Counted from the first letter of the stretch, positions 1-8,075 are shown. The stretch is DNA of 41,111 nucleotides from Bacillota bacterium (GCA_023422005.1 JAEZSC010000089.1:1-41111), one strand, 5' to 3'. Translations and numbers: made by a program. Notes: a model not told the origin generated them from the letters alone.

Positions 1-1187
1 ATCTGGACGGCGGCGATTACTTCGGCCTGGGCCGGTGCCCCGACGGCTGGGACGAGAAATACTGGTTCGACATGCGCAACTATCTGGAAGGGATGAGCGA
101 AGAGGACCGCCTGGCCTCCCGCAGCCCAGACATCATGGAGCAGCGCAGCATCGACGAGGCCTTCCCCTACGCCCACCAATGCTCCGACCGGGCCATCGAT
201 TTTCTGCAAAACAGCGCCGATGAAGACTTCCTGCTGGTACTGTCCTACGACGAGCCACACCATCCCTTCGTGTGCCCGGAGCCCTATTCCTCGATGTATA
301 ACGACTATGAATTCCCCAAAAGCCCCAACGTGTGGGACCGGCTGCAGGACAAGCCGGACCACCACAAGGCCTGGGCGGGAGACGCCACGCGGGAGGACAA
401 GGACCAACTAAAGATCACAAACCCCTATTTCTTCGGCTGCAACTCCTACGTGGATTACGAAATCGGCCGCGTGCTGGACGCGGTGGATGCGTGCACGCCG
501 GATTGCCTGGTCATATACACCGCCGACCACGGCGACATGCTCCATTCCCACAGCATCAACGGCAAGGGCGCGGCGATGTATGAGGAGATCACCGGAGTAC
601 CGCTCCTCGTGCGCTACCCCGGCGTGGCCCCCCAGGGCGCCGTGTGCAGCCGGGTTGTTTCCCACATCGACATCGTGCCGACGATACTGGAGGCCGCCGG
701 GCTGCAGCAGCCACGGCTGCTGGAGGGCAACAGCTTTTTGGACCTGCTGCGCGACCCGCAGTGGGAGCAGCCGAGGGCGGCTTTTATGGAGTTCGGCCGT
801 TATGAGATCGACCACGACGGGTTTGGCGGCTTTCAGCCGATCCGGGCGGTGTACGACGGCCGCTTCAAGCTGGTCGTCAATCTGCTGACGACCGACGAGC
901 TTTATGATCTGCAGAACGACCCCCAGGAGATGCGCAACCGGATCGGCGACCCCGCCTGTGCCAAGGACAGAGACCGGCTGCACGACCGGCTGCTGCAATG
1001 GATGAACGACACCCGCGACCCCTTCCGCGGCTACTATTGGGAGCGCAGGCCATGGCGGCAGGACGCGCGGCCGGCCACATGGGAATACACCGGCATGACC
1101 CGGCAGCGGGAAAACCCGGAATACGAGCCGTGCCAGCTGGACTACGCGACCGGCTTGCAAATAAAGGAGGCGGTGCGAAAAAAATGA
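1..1187 (+). CDS. Sulfatase, C-terminal part (5' end outside window)
   Basis: The reading frame is open from the first bases of the window, so the gene starts upstream. It belongs to the alkaline-phosphatase-fold sulfatases, which hydrolyse sulfate esters, here probably on host or plant glycans. The visible part carries the second metal-binding motif TADHGDM, preceded by a DYEIGRVLD helix, and then the ITGVPLLVRYPG segment typical of the family. The formylglycine cysteine signature would lie upstream and cannot be checked. The C-terminal tail has the usual LYDLQNDPQEMRN element. Its TGA stop overlaps the ATG of the next sulfatase (ATGA), so the two are almost certainly cotranscribed and translationally coupled. 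The substrate cannot be deduced. Confidence 0.9.
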   Translation, partial: LDGGDYFGLGRCPDGWDEKYWFDMRNYLEGMSEEDRLASRSPDIMEQRSIDEAFPYAHQCSDRAIDFLQNSADEDFLLVLSYDEPHHPFVCPEPYSSMYNDYEFPKSPNVWDRLQDKPDHHKAWAGDATREDKDQLKITNPYFFGCNSYVDYEIGRVLDAVDACTPDCLVIYTADHGDMLHSHSINGKGAAMYEEITGVPLLVRYPGVAPQGAVCSRVVSHIDIVPTILEAAGLQQPRLLEGNSFLDLLRDPQWEQPRAAFMEFGRYEIDHDGFGGFQPIRAVYDGRFKLVVNLLTTDELYDLQNDPQEMRNRIGDPACAKDRDRLHDRLLQWMNDTRDPFRGYYWERRPWRQDARPATWEYTGMTRQRENPEYEPCQLDYATGLQIKEAVRKK

Positions 1188-2575
1188 ACAAGAATCAAAA
1201 GCCGAACGTGATCTTCTTCTTCTCGGACCAACAGCGCTGGGACACGGCGGGCTGCTACGGGCAGAAGCTGCCCGTCACACCCAACCTGGACCGTATGGCC
1301 GCCGAAGGAGTGCTCTTTGAAAACGCCTTCACGATGCAGCCGGTGTGCGGCCCGGCGCGGTCATGCCTGCAGACAGGCCTTTTCGCGACCCAGAACGGCT
1401 GCTACCGCAACGGCATCGCGCTGCCCGCCGTGGACAAAACGCTGGCCGACCATTTCCACGACGCGGGCTACCAGACCGCCTATGTGGGCAAATGGCACCT
1501 GGCTTCCACCAGCGACCCGCAGCACATGCACCCGGGCGCCGACGCCCGGCAGCGCAAGGCCGCCGATTACCACACGCTGGCGGTGCCGCCGGAGCGCCGG
1601 GGCGGGTACCGGGATTACTGGATGGCGGCCGACGTGCTGGAATTCACGTCCCACGGCTACGACGGGTATGTATATGACGGGGACATGAACAAGGTGGAAT
1701 TCCAAGGGTATCGGGCCGACCGCATCACCGATTTCGCGCTGGATTTCCTGGACCGGGCCGACAGGAACCGCCCGTTCTTCCTTTTCCTGTCCCACATCGA
1801 GCCCCACCACCAGAACGACCATGACCGCTACGAGGGGCCGCAGGGCAGCCGCGAGAAGTTCGCCGATTTTGAGCCCCCTGCCGACCTTGTTGGGACCGAA
1901 GGGGACTGGCGGGAGAACTACCCCGACTATCTGGGCTGCTGCCACAGCCTGGACCAAAACCTGGGGCGCATACGGGCCAAGCTCGCGCAAACCGGCCAGG
2001 CCGACAACACGGTGATCTTCTACACAAGCGACCACGGCACCCACTTCAGGACCAGGAACAGCGAATACAAGCGGGCCTGCCATGACGGCTGCATCCATAT
2101 TCCGCTGGTGGCCTGCGGCCCGGGCTTCCGGGGCGGGCGAAGGATCGATGATCTGGTGTCGCTGATGGACCTGCCGCCCACGCTGCTGGGCTGCGCCGGC
2201 ATACAGCAGCCCGAAAACATGCAGGGCCGGGCGCTGCAGCCGCTGGCCGACGGGAGCTGCGCCGATTGGCAGGAGAACGTCTTCCTGCAGATCAGCGAAT
2301 CCCAGGTGGGCAGGGCTGTGCGCACGCGCAGGTGGAAATATTCCGTGCGGGATTACCGCAAGGACGGTTGGAAGGATTCCTGCAGTGACCAGTACGAAGA
2401 AGACTTCCTCTACGACCTGGAAGCGGACCCTTATGAGAAGAACAATCTGGTGCTGGACGACCGGTACGAGCCGGTGCGCCGGGAACTGGCCGGGCTTTTG
2501 ATCTCCCGAATGCTGCAGGCCGGTGAACCGAGGCCGCAGATCCTCCCGGCGACGCAGCGAACATCAAGGGTGTGA
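1184..2575 (+). CDS. Sulfatase (formylglycine-dependent), 463 aa
   Basis: This is a complete type I sulfatase. The N-terminus has the metal-binding FFFSDQQRWDT segment. Cys55 lies in CGPARSCLQTG, matching the C-x-P-x-R-x(4)-T-G signature in which cysteine is oxidised to formylglycine. The position usually held by Ser or Ala before Arg is Ala, which anaerobic maturases accept. YTSDHGTH is the second metal site. I start at the ATG at 1184 because the AAAGGAGG at 1163-1170 precedes it and homology begins there; the open frame reaches further upstream only inside the previous gene. No signal peptide is visible, so a cytoplasmic enzyme acting on imported sulfated sugars is likely. No sulfatase-maturing enzyme is encoded in the window. 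The gene is convergent with the next sulfatase. Confidence 0.93.
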   Translation: MNKNQKPNVIFFFSDQQRWDTAGCYGQKLPVTPNLDRMAAEGVLFENAFTMQPVCGPARSCLQTGLFATQNGCYRNGIALPAVDKTLADHFHDAGYQTAYVGKWHLASTSDPQHMHPGADARQRKAADYHTLAVPPERRGGYRDYWMAADVLEFTSHGYDGYVYDGDMNKVEFQGYRADRITDFALDFLDRADRNRPFFLFLSHIEPHHQNDHDRYEGPQGSREKFADFEPPADLVGTEGDWRENYPDYLGCCHSLDQNLGRIRAKLAQTGQADNTVIFYTSDHGTHFRTRNSEYKRACHDGCIHIPLVACGPGFRGGRRIDDLVSLMDLPPTLLGCAGIQQPENMQGRALQPLADGSCADWQENVFLQISESQVGRAVRTRRWKYSVRDYRKDGWKDSCSDQYEEDFLYDLEADPYEKNNLVLDDRYEPVRRELAGLLISRMLQAGEPRPQILPATQRTSRV

Positions 2576-2595
2576 CACGCACGCCAGGCGGCCAC

Positions 2596-4083
2596 CTAAA
2601 CAGGCTGCCGGTGCGCATAGGCGGCGTTCAGCCGCTCAGTCACGTCCCGGTCGAACCCTCTGTCCTTTCGCCGGTGGGGTACGGTGTCCGAGGTTTTCAG
2701 ATACCAGCGCAGCAACCGGCTTTCCAGGTCGCCGCGGACCGGCGCGTATTCCGGGTCGCCGTAGACATTGCAGAGCTCGTCCGGGTCCTTCGCTAGATCG
2801 TAGAGCTCGCTGTGGCCATCGGAGCGCAGGACCAGCTTGTGGGTCAGCGTTCTGGCCATGACGGCGCGGCAGACGCTGGCAGGCGAATCCTGCTGCATCC
2901 TCCCCTTGGGGTAATAGATGCCCCTGGGGTCCTCGGGAATGTCACCGGACAGCCGCGTGCCCTCAAAGCAGTGGGGCTCGTGGGGGTCATATCCGCCTTC
3001 GGCAAACACAGTCCGGCCCAGATCGCCCTCCTGCCCATGCAGCTGCGGCGTCAGGCTGCGGGCAAAATGGGTGTGCTCAGGCTGGACGCCCGCCAGATCC
3101 AGAACCGTGGCAAACACGTCGAACAACTCCACCGGCGCCTTCACCCACTGGCCCTTTGCATAACCCGGCGCCCGGATGATCAGGGGCACATGGGTCAGGC
3201 AGTCGTCCAGGCCGCTGGGCCACTTTTCCACGAGGCCATAGTCGCCGGCCCAATCCCCGTGATCGGAGAAGAACAGAATGCATGTGTCGTCGTCCAGCCC
3301 ATTGCGGCTCACGGCGTCCAGAAGGTCGCCGGTCATTTGGTCCGCCATGCTGGCCATCGCCAGATAGACCCGCATGATTTCCCGGTAAACCTCGGGATCC
3401 AGCTTGTCCAGCTCCCGGTATTCGCGGATCAGCCGGTAGAGATCCGGCTTGCCCTGCTGGACATAGGGCTTGAGCTGCGGGCACTTTTCCAGATCAATGC
3501 GATCGGCGAAATCCTTCGTGACCCAATAGGGGCAATGGGGCAGGCCGATGGGCAGGAAGAGGCAAAAAGGTGTTTGGGGCTTGGCGTCCAGAAAATCGAT
3601 GGCGCCCTGCACATACCGGTAGTCCGGGTGCTGCGTATAGCTCTCATACCGGTTTTCGTACAGGAAGCTGTAGTAACCCGGCGTTCCATAGGGATAGCGG
3701 CTGGCGCTGCCGTTGCCTGCGTTTTTCGCGTCGCACCGGTAATTCACCGTCGTGGCGGATTTCTCCAGCGCCAGGGGGTCCAGGGCGTCGTTCTTGCCCC
3801 ATATGTGTACGTCGTAACCGTTCTGCTTCAGGTAGGAAAACAGATTGGGTTCCTCGGCGCCCAGAGGGTTCCACAGCGTCCGGTGGCCCCGATTGTGCGG
3901 ATACAACCCGGTAAGAAAGCTGGCCCGGGACGGCGTGCACACGGGATGCTGCACAAAACAATTCTCAAAGAGCGTTCCATCCCTTGCCAGCCGGTCGATA
4001 TGGGGCGTTACGGCGGCGCCGTTGCCATAGCAGCCCGCCGCATCGTGCCTCATCTCGTCCGGGTTGATCAGGATAAAATTCAT
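2596..4083 (-). CDS. Sulfatase (formylglycine-dependent), 495 aa
   Basis: This is a third sulfatase, on the opposite strand. The signature CTPSRASFLTG (Cys49) is the canonical C-x-P-S-R form. The N-terminal metal-binding stretch is NPDEMRHDAAGCYGN, and the later motif FSDHGDWAGDYGLVEKW holds the second metal site and a conserved lysine. The C-terminus has the usual ELYDLAKDPDELCN element. The start at 4083 is supported by AGGAGGT at 4093-4099, spaced nine bases from ATG; a longer open frame upstream has no such support. No signal peptide is seen. Its sequence differs clearly from the two plus-strand sulfatases, so the cluster probably removes sulfate from different positions of one glycan. 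An imperfect inverted repeat (CTGTAT...ATACAG, about 4123-4145) upstream could be an operator. Confidence 0.93.
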   Translation of the reverse strand: MNFILINPDEMRHDAAGCYGNGAAVTPHIDRLARDGTLFENCFVQHPVCTPSRASFLTGLYPHNRGHRTLWNPLGAEEPNLFSYLKQNGYDVHIWGKNDALDPLALEKSATTVNYRCDAKNAGNGSASRYPYGTPGYYSFLYENRYESYTQHPDYRYVQGAIDFLDAKPQTPFCLFLPIGLPHCPYWVTKDFADRIDLEKCPQLKPYVQQGKPDLYRLIREYRELDKLDPEVYREIMRVYLAMASMADQMTGDLLDAVSRNGLDDDTCILFFSDHGDWAGDYGLVEKWPSGLDDCLTHVPLIIRAPGYAKGQWVKAPVELFDVFATVLDLAGVQPEHTHFARSLTPQLHGQEGDLGRTVFAEGGYDPHEPHCFEGTRLSGDIPEDPRGIYYPKGRMQQDSPASVCRAVMARTLTHKLVLRSDGHSELYDLAKDPDELCNVYGDPEYAPVRGDLESRLLRWYLKTSDTVPHRRKDRGFDRDVTERLNAAYAHRQPV

Positions 4084-4235
4084 CCGCCTTTTACCTCCTG
4101 CTTGCCCTTTGCGTTGGTTGCTGTATTCTGTAGTAGTATACAGTAGAAACGCTGCTTTGTCCTGACTTGTCAAACCAGGACTTGAGCCGCTTTCAGATCA
4201 CAGCGCCGCTCACCGGAGATACCCGACAGGGATCC

Positions 4236-4778
4236 TCACAGGAAAGTGCTGGGGGCCGCCTGAAGTGTTTCTTTTACTGTACATGAGATGAAGTATCCGC
4301 AAAGACCGTCAACGTTAACACCATTGCCCAGGGATACAAAGTCAGAAAATACTTCCCCACCCCAAAACCATGAGGCATCAGCATATTCTTCCGACTTGCT
4401 GAGCATATCCTTTACTTCCGCCTCGACATACCCTCCCCAACCCTTGGCAACATACCCTTCGGGAATATCAAAATAATCCATACCATTTGGGACTGGCGTG
4501 TCTGCTCTCATGAATTTGCCAATGATATATCCGGTCAACCGGTTTTTCTCTTCATATTTATCCCATATATAAAGACCACCGCCGTAAGGCTCATCGGTAG
4601 TATATTCCGTCATTCCATCAAGGGTTTTGAAAATCCAATCCTTCGCCTTCCATACGCTCTGAACAATTTCTCCGGTTGCGCTGTGTGGATTCCCCCAATC
4701 ATTCCGAACATACACAGCCTTTCCGATAAACCTATATGGACCGCATTTTACGATCTCGAGTTTTTTCAGGTTCGCCAT
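4236..4778 (-). CDS. GyrI-like / effector-binding domain protein
   Basis: This 180-residue protein resembles stand-alone GyrI-like (SOUL/AraC effector-binding) domains. It begins with a KCGPYRFIGKAVYVRND strand and contains an IWDKY...YIIGKFM segment and a repeated beta-strand pattern rich in aromatic residues (YFDIPEGYVAKGWGGYVE). Such domains bind small hydrophobic or cationic molecules, sometimes as drug sensors or hydrolases, often without a DNA-binding domain, as here. I place the start at 4778 because AGGAGATG lies five bases upstream; an earlier ATG at 4820 has no Shine-Dalgarno sequence. It is a single gene: the sulfatase promoter region lies downstream and the tRNA locus upstream. 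The ligand is unknown. Confidence 0.7.
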   Translation of the reverse strand: MANLKKLEIVKCGPYRFIGKAVYVRNDWGNPHSATGEIVQSVWKAKDWIFKTLDGMTEYTTDEPYGGGLYIWDKYEEKNRLTGYIIGKFMRADTPVPNGMDYFDIPEGYVAKGWGGYVEAEVKDMLSKSEEYADASWFWGGEVFSDFVSLGNGVNVDGLCGYFISCTVKETLQAAPSTFL

Positions 4779-4885
4779 TGTTTCATCTCCTTCAGGCATA
4801 AGCAAACTACAATACTTCAATATTATACCAGAAAATAATCTTTGATCACATTGTCAACGACATACCGCAACCACTAAGACAATGC

Positions 4886-5048
4886 CACATTGCTCTATCC
4901 TTTGTACGGGTTCCTTGCTGCTCAGATCGTATTCGGTCCTCTCTGACTGTTGCGGGGGTTCTTTCCCGCGCAGGCATGCAGTAAAGAAAAACCTCCTACC
5001 CGGCGGGTAGAAGGTTTTCTGCAAATGGCACCCCCAAGGGGATTCGAA
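4886..5048 (-). repeat. Degenerate duplicate of the tRNA-Glu 3' end plus downstream terminator
   Basis: This stretch is a direct repeat of about 5078-5240, offset by about 192 bp. It includes the last 23 bases of tRNA-Glu with CCA (5026-5048, identical to 5218-5240), the terminator hairpin and the flank beyond. Similarity to the tRNA stops abruptly at the T-loop TTCGAA. This is the pattern left by site-specific integration or an unequal duplication at a tRNA 3' end. Nothing else is recognisable between 4821 and 5217. Confidence 0.75.
4988..5018 (-). terminator. Terminator copy downstream of the tRNA-Glu fragment
   Basis: The arms AAAACCT(C)CTACCC and GGGTAG(A)AGGTTTT surround a GGC loop. The hairpin is a diverged copy of the terminator at 5180-5210. 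Confidence 0.55.
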
Positions 5049-5179
5049 GGTTCAATGCGCTTGCGCGCAATGAGCCTGCACCGTTCCTCTATTGTTTCAA
5101 GGATTCCTTGCTTCGCAGATCGTACTCGGTCCTCTCTGACTGTTGCGGGGGTTCTTTCCCGCCCAGGCGTGCGTTAAAG

Positions 5180-5210
5180 AAAAACCCCTACCCGGTGGGT
5201 AGGAGTTTTT
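5180..5210 (-). terminator. Rho-independent terminator of the tRNA-Gln/Glu operon
   Basis: The hairpin CTCCTACCC-ACC-GGGTAGGGG on the minus strand is followed by a T-run. It lies 8 bases after the tRNA-Glu CCA end. Confidence 0.75.
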
Positions 5211-5217
5211 CTTTAAA

Positions 5218-5293
5218 TGGCACCCCCAAGGGGATTCGAACCCCTGTTGCCGCCGTGAGAGGGCGGTGTCCTAGGCCACTAGACCATGGGGGC
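5218..5293 (-). tRNA. tRNA-Glu (CTC anticodon)
   Basis: The full cloverleaf is readable on the minus strand. The acceptor GCCCCCA pairs with TGGGGGT, the D-arm contains AGTGGCCTAGGAC, and the anticodon stem CCGCC/GGCGG presents CTC. The T-arm AGGGGTTCGAATCCCCT follows, with G discriminator and encoded CCA. It is 76 nt long, 4 bases after tRNA-Gln and in the same transcript. Confidence 0.95.
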
Positions 5294-5297
5294 AGGC

Positions 5298-5371
5298 TGG
5301 CTGCGGAACTAGGATTCGAACCTAGGCGAAACGGGTCAGAGCCGTTTGTGCTACCTTTACACTATTCCGCA
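5298..5371 (-). tRNA. tRNA-Gln (CTG anticodon)
   Basis: The acceptor TGCGGAA pairs with TTCCGCA. The anticodon loop CTCTGAC on stem AACGG/CCGTT gives CTG. The T-arm is CTAGGTTCGAATCCTAG, with G discriminator and encoded CCA. It is 74 nt long and is the first gene of the minus-strand Gln-Glu pair. Confidence 0.95.
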
Positions 5372-5389
5372 ACATTTGGTGCGAAGGTT

Positions 5390-5418
5390 ATTTTATCACG
5401 CGTTCCAAAGGCTGTCAA
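5390..5418 (-). promoter_or_regulatory. Promoter of tRNA-Gln/Glu
   Basis: On the minus strand a perfect -35 TTGACA (5413-5418) is followed by a 17-base spacer and the -10 TAAAAT (5390-5395). Transcription would begin about 12 bases before the mature tRNA-Gln. Confidence 0.8.
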
Positions 5419-5432
5419 CCTGTTTTTACGCC

Positions 5433-5461
5433 TTGCCAAGCATGTGCCGCTGTATTATAAT
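5433..5461 (+). promoter_or_regulatory. Promoter of tRNA-Ser
   Basis: The -35 TTGCCA (5433-5438), a 17-base spacer and a perfect -10 TATAAT (5456-5461) lie about 60 bases upstream of tRNA-Ser. It is back to back with the tRNA-Gln/Glu promoter. Confidence 0.8.
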
Positions 5462-5522
5462 CAAAAAGCTAAACAGGCGATGAATGGATATCGATTCGCC
5501 GGCAAAGCACAACCGGATATTT

Positions 5523-5611
5523 GGAGAAGTATCGAAGCGGTCATAACGGGCCTGACTCGAAATCAGGTAGACGGCAACGTCTCGTGGGTTCGAATCCCAC
5601 CTTCTCCGCCA
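5523..5611 (+). tRNA. tRNA-Ser (CGA anticodon)
   Basis: This is an 89-nt class II tRNA with a long variable arm. The acceptor GGAGAAG pairs with CTTCTCC, and the anticodon stem CCTGA/TCAGG presents CGA. The variable arm is TAGACGGCAACGTCT, the T-arm GTGGGTTCGAATCCCAC, and CCA is encoded. Its last 23 bases recur at 5777-5799, marking it as an integration target. Confidence 0.95.
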
Positions 5612-5650
5612 AAAGATAGGGTCCCCTCGTTCGAGGGGACCCTATCTTTT
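5611..5650 (+). terminator. Terminator of tRNA-Ser
   Basis: A perfect 19-bp inverted repeat around a TT loop starts at the CCA end, with arms AAAAGATAGGGTCCCCTCG and its complement, ending in TTTT. It would work in both directions. Confidence 0.85.
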
Positions 5651-5776
5651 GGCAAACAGATGAGGGCGAGGATCCACCCGCTAGAGTCAAAAAGAACCCA
5701 AAACGATCTGCAAAGCAAGGAAAACGGCGGCGAAAGAGGAACGGCGCAGGCCAGTTACGCGCAAGCGTATATCACC

Positions 5777-5799
5777 TTCGAATCCCACCTTCTCCGCCA
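5777..5799 (+). repeat. Attachment-site-like copy of the tRNA-Ser 3' end
   Basis: The 23 bases from TTCGAA to CCA are identical to the tRNA-Ser end at 5589-5611, 188 bp downstream. This is a typical att core, and a tyrosine recombinase relic lies 15 bp beyond it. The 126 bp between the tRNA terminator and this copy hold no recognisable gene and are probably the remnant of an excised or deleted element. Confidence 0.75.
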
Positions 5800-5802
5800 A
5801 GA

Positions 5803-5839
5803 AAACCCTAGGAATCAAGCCGTTCCTAGGGTTTTTCTC
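5803..5839 (-). terminator. Terminator behind the integrase relic
   Basis: The inverted repeat AAACCCTAGGAA / TTCCTAGGGTTT has an 8-base loop and T-rich flanks. It sits at the 3' end of the minus-strand integrase fragment and overlaps its last codons. Confidence 0.6.
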
Positions 5840-6520
5840 TTCCCTATCGAGGCTTCAATTCCGTAAAATCCTGGCAACATTTTGGCAACAAACTGTTTTC
5901 GGTTCCTCTTCGACGGGTCGATTCTGGCCTCCAGTTTGGCTGCCGCATCGTCCAATGCAGTCTCGTGAAGGTGCGTGTAAATATTTGCCGTGACACTATA
6001 ATCGCTGTGCCCGAGGATCCTCTGGGCTTTAATCTCATCCACTTCGGACTCATATAAAAGTGAGGCGAAACTGTGCCGGAGGATGTGTGGAGAGACTCCA
6101 GGTGTATTGGCCGCCTTTATAAGGCGCGTCCAGCGCCGCTGGAACTCGTGGGAGCTCAGGTGGCTGCCGGTGTCGGGGTCAACCAACACATAAGCAGCAG
6201 GAAGCCCTCTGAGCGGCCACAACGCATCTCTCAGCGGCGTCAGTAGCGGGACGGAACGAAAGCCTGCCTTGGTCTTTGGCTCCTGCAGGTAGGCCATGCT
6301 GTTCACGTAAGATACCTGCCGACTGATGTGGATTCTGTTGGCAGTGAAGTCGATGTCACCCCACTGCAGGCCTACGGCTTCGCCGCGGTGCAGGCCAGCG
6401 TAATACAGCAACATCAACAGCAAGCCATCTGGATGCGCGGCGCCAGTAGCGGTGATTGCCTTGCGCTCAGCATCGGTCAGTGCCCGCCTTTCCTTCTGGG
6501 TACCTTTGGGCGTGATCAGG
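5815..6520 (-). pseudogene. Tyrosine recombinase (phage integrase), N-terminus lost
   Basis: The catalytic half of a phage-type tyrosine integrase is preserved. The active-site arginine lies in YAGLHRGEAVGLQW, the lysine in EPKTKAGFRSV, HILRHSF supplies H-x-x-R, LGHSDYSVT the second histidine, and NIYTHL the tyrosine nucleophile. The first recognisable integrase residues are ITPKGTQKERRALTDAER at about 6520; the SAM-like DNA-binding half (roughly 130 residues) is missing. Upstream of that point the frame reads out-of-register repressor sequence, so an internal deletion joined the two genes. The gene points at the tRNA-Ser att copy 15 bp away, as expected for an integrase at the edge of its element. 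It is probably inactive. Confidence 0.85.
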
Positions 6521-6711
6521 CCTGCCGGTGAACTCCTGATCGGGGTACGAGGGGTTGGCGGCACACAGCATAGGTCGCTTACCGGTCACAAAATACTTGA
6601 GAGTGGCCATGCAGTCCATGTCCTGCACGGTGGCCGCGACTATCTGCCCGGACTGAGCGTGATCGGCCTGCTGCATGAGCACAATGTCGCCTTCGCGTAC
6701 GGATCCGCGGG
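6521..6711 (-). pseudogene. S24/LexA-like phage repressor fragment
   Basis: The minus strand encodes the C-terminal half of an S24-peptidase repressor: VREGDIVLMQQADHAQSGQI, then ATLKYF carrying the catalytic lysine, then CAANPSYPDQEF, the usual end of such proteins. The N-terminal helix-turn-helix and the region around the catalytic serine are missing. Both ends are abrupt: the integrase relic follows in another frame, and the LysM fragment begins on the other side in the opposite orientation. This is debris of a prophage repressor, not a working gene. Confidence 0.7.
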
Positions 6712-6911
6712 CGCTGGAGATCGGCACCAAGCTGCGCATCACCGGCGGCACGAAGCCGCCTGCAACTGAGACCTACACCGTCAAGCGCGGCGATTCGCTC
6801 ATACGCATCGCGGCCGCCCATGGGCTCAAGTGGCGCGACCTAGCCGCGCTCAATGGCATCAATGGGCCGATCTATACCATTCGCACGGGGCAGGTGCTCC
6901 GCCTCAGATAA
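6712..6911 (+). pseudogene. LysM-domain fragment (phage lysin tail)
   Basis: The plus strand encodes one LysM peptidoglycan-binding repeat: ETYTVKRGDSLIRIAAAHGL followed by WRDLAALNGI and IRTGQVLRLR, then a stop. It is preceded by LEIGTKLRITGG, which looks like the end of another LysM or linker. The upstream part of the gene is absent: before about 6712 the frame runs through the antisense of the S24 fragment. It is most likely the 3' end of a prophage endolysin. A terminator follows at 6949. Confidence 0.65.
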
Positions 6912-6948
6912 CCCCAGCGGCTTGTCCTCCTCGCCGTATAATCGTCAC

Positions 6949-6980
6949 CCCCGCTGGCTTTGGCTTGCGGGGGCTTTTAT
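6949..6980 (+). terminator. Terminator after the LysM fragment
   Basis: The stem CCCCCGC / GCGGGGG with an 11-base loop is followed by CTTTTAT. Confidence 0.7.
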
Positions 6981-7031
6981 ATTAACCTTTGCTATGCTAC
7001 AATGAAAATACCATATTTAGGAATTAGTGGC

Positions 7032-8075
7032 ATGCTTCAGAAAGAGAATCGTATTATTTATCTTGACGTACTACGAACATTTGCTGTTTTTTGCATGATT
7101 GTTTTGCATACGGCTTCAAAACAATTGTGGGCTGTGCCCACTGTATCATTTGAATGGCAAGTTCTTAATGTTTATGACAGCTTGGTTAGATTTTGCGTAC
7201 CTGTATTTGTAATGATAAGTGGTGCATTGTTACTTAACCCAGATAGAAATATATCATTAAAAAGAATGTTCAAGAAAAACATTCTGAGAATTTCCATAGC
7301 CTATTTCTTCTGGTCATTTTGTTATGCCGTTTACACATCAAAAATTTACTTAGATTTCAACGTTGATACATTATATGCTTTTTTAAACAATACAATAGCG
7401 GGACATTATCATCTTTGGTTTATACCAGTCATTATTGGGTTGTATATTATAATACCGTTACTTAGGAAAATAACCGCAGACAGAAAAATAACAGAGTATT
7501 TTCTAGTTCTTTCTTTTATCTTCACCATGGTACTACCCGCTTTAAAATTATTGTTTCCTAAATTCAATGTTATACTAAATTTATTTGACACATCAATGCG
7601 TATGGAATTTGTTGTAGGCTATACTCTATATTTTGTTGCCGGTCATTATTTTTGCACCTATGAATTCGCAAAAAGAACAAAGAGAATAATCTGGCTCTTA
7701 GGTTTATTAAGTGTGTTTTTTACAATAATTATGACTAGCATGACATCCATTGAAGCTCAAAAGCCTATACAAACGTGGTATTCTAATTTACTTCCCAATA
7801 CGGCCCTTACATCATTCGCTGTATTCCTATTATTTAAAGAAATACAGTTTGCAAAATTGAATAGCCCCAATGTGGTAATCTTATCAAATTTGTGCTTTGG
7901 TATATATTTGGTACATGACGTTTTCAACATCATTATGGTGAAAACGGGAATTAACACATTATTATTTAATCCAATATTTTCTGTCCCCGTTCTTGCTATG
8001 GCAGTATTTATAAGTAGTTTGCTCGTAGCCTATATTCTTAGTCAGATACCAATTATGAAAAAGTATATTATATAG
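7032..8075 (+). CDS. Membrane acyltransferase, acyltransferase-3 (OafA/WecH-like) family
   Basis: This 347-residue integral membrane protein has about ten hydrophobic segments. It opens with RIIYLDVLRTFAVFCMIVLH, the family hallmark in which the histidine of the first helix is part of the catalytic site. The VPVFVMISGALLL segment and the YHLWFIPVIIGLY segment are also diagnostic. Such enzymes O-acetylate cell-surface sugars. I start at ATG 7032 because a TACAAT -10-like box sits at 6995-7000 and the previous terminator ends at about 6980; earlier ATG/TTG codons would lie in the promoter or terminator. The ribosome site is weak. The gene is strikingly AT-rich next to its GC-rich neighbours and stands between prophage scrap and IS debris, so it was probably acquired horizontally. 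Confidence 0.88.
   Translation: MLQKENRIIYLDVLRTFAVFCMIVLHTASKQLWAVPTVSFEWQVLNVYDSLVRFCVPVFVMISGALLLNPDRNISLKRMFKKNILRISIAYFFWSFCYAVYTSKIYLDFNVDTLYAFLNNTIAGHYHLWFIPVIIGLYIIIPLLRKITADRKITEYFLVLSFIFTMVLPALKLLFPKFNVILNLFDTSMRMEFVVGYTLYFVAGHYFCTYEFAKRTKRIIWLLGLLSVFFTIIMTSMTSIEAQKPIQTWYSNLLPNTALTSFAVFLLFKEIQFAKLNSPNVVILSNLCFGIYLVHDVFNIIMVKTGINTLLFNPIFSVPVLAMAVFISSLLVAYILSQIPIMKKYII

Noticed and set aside
2812..4146. Long plus-strand open frame (444 codons) opposite the third sulfatase
   Set aside because: It is a shadow of a well-supported sulfatase gene, with no family resemblance and no ribosome site; GC-rich codon usage opens the antisense frame.
4123..4175. Sigma-A promoter for the third sulfatase using TTGACA near 4170 and TATACT near 4130
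   Set aside because: The spacer would be about 27 bases, too long for a functional pair; only the inverted repeat is mentioned.
5108..5866. Open frame running through three tRNA genes
   Set aside because: The tRNAs and terminators explain the DNA; the translation is not protein-like.
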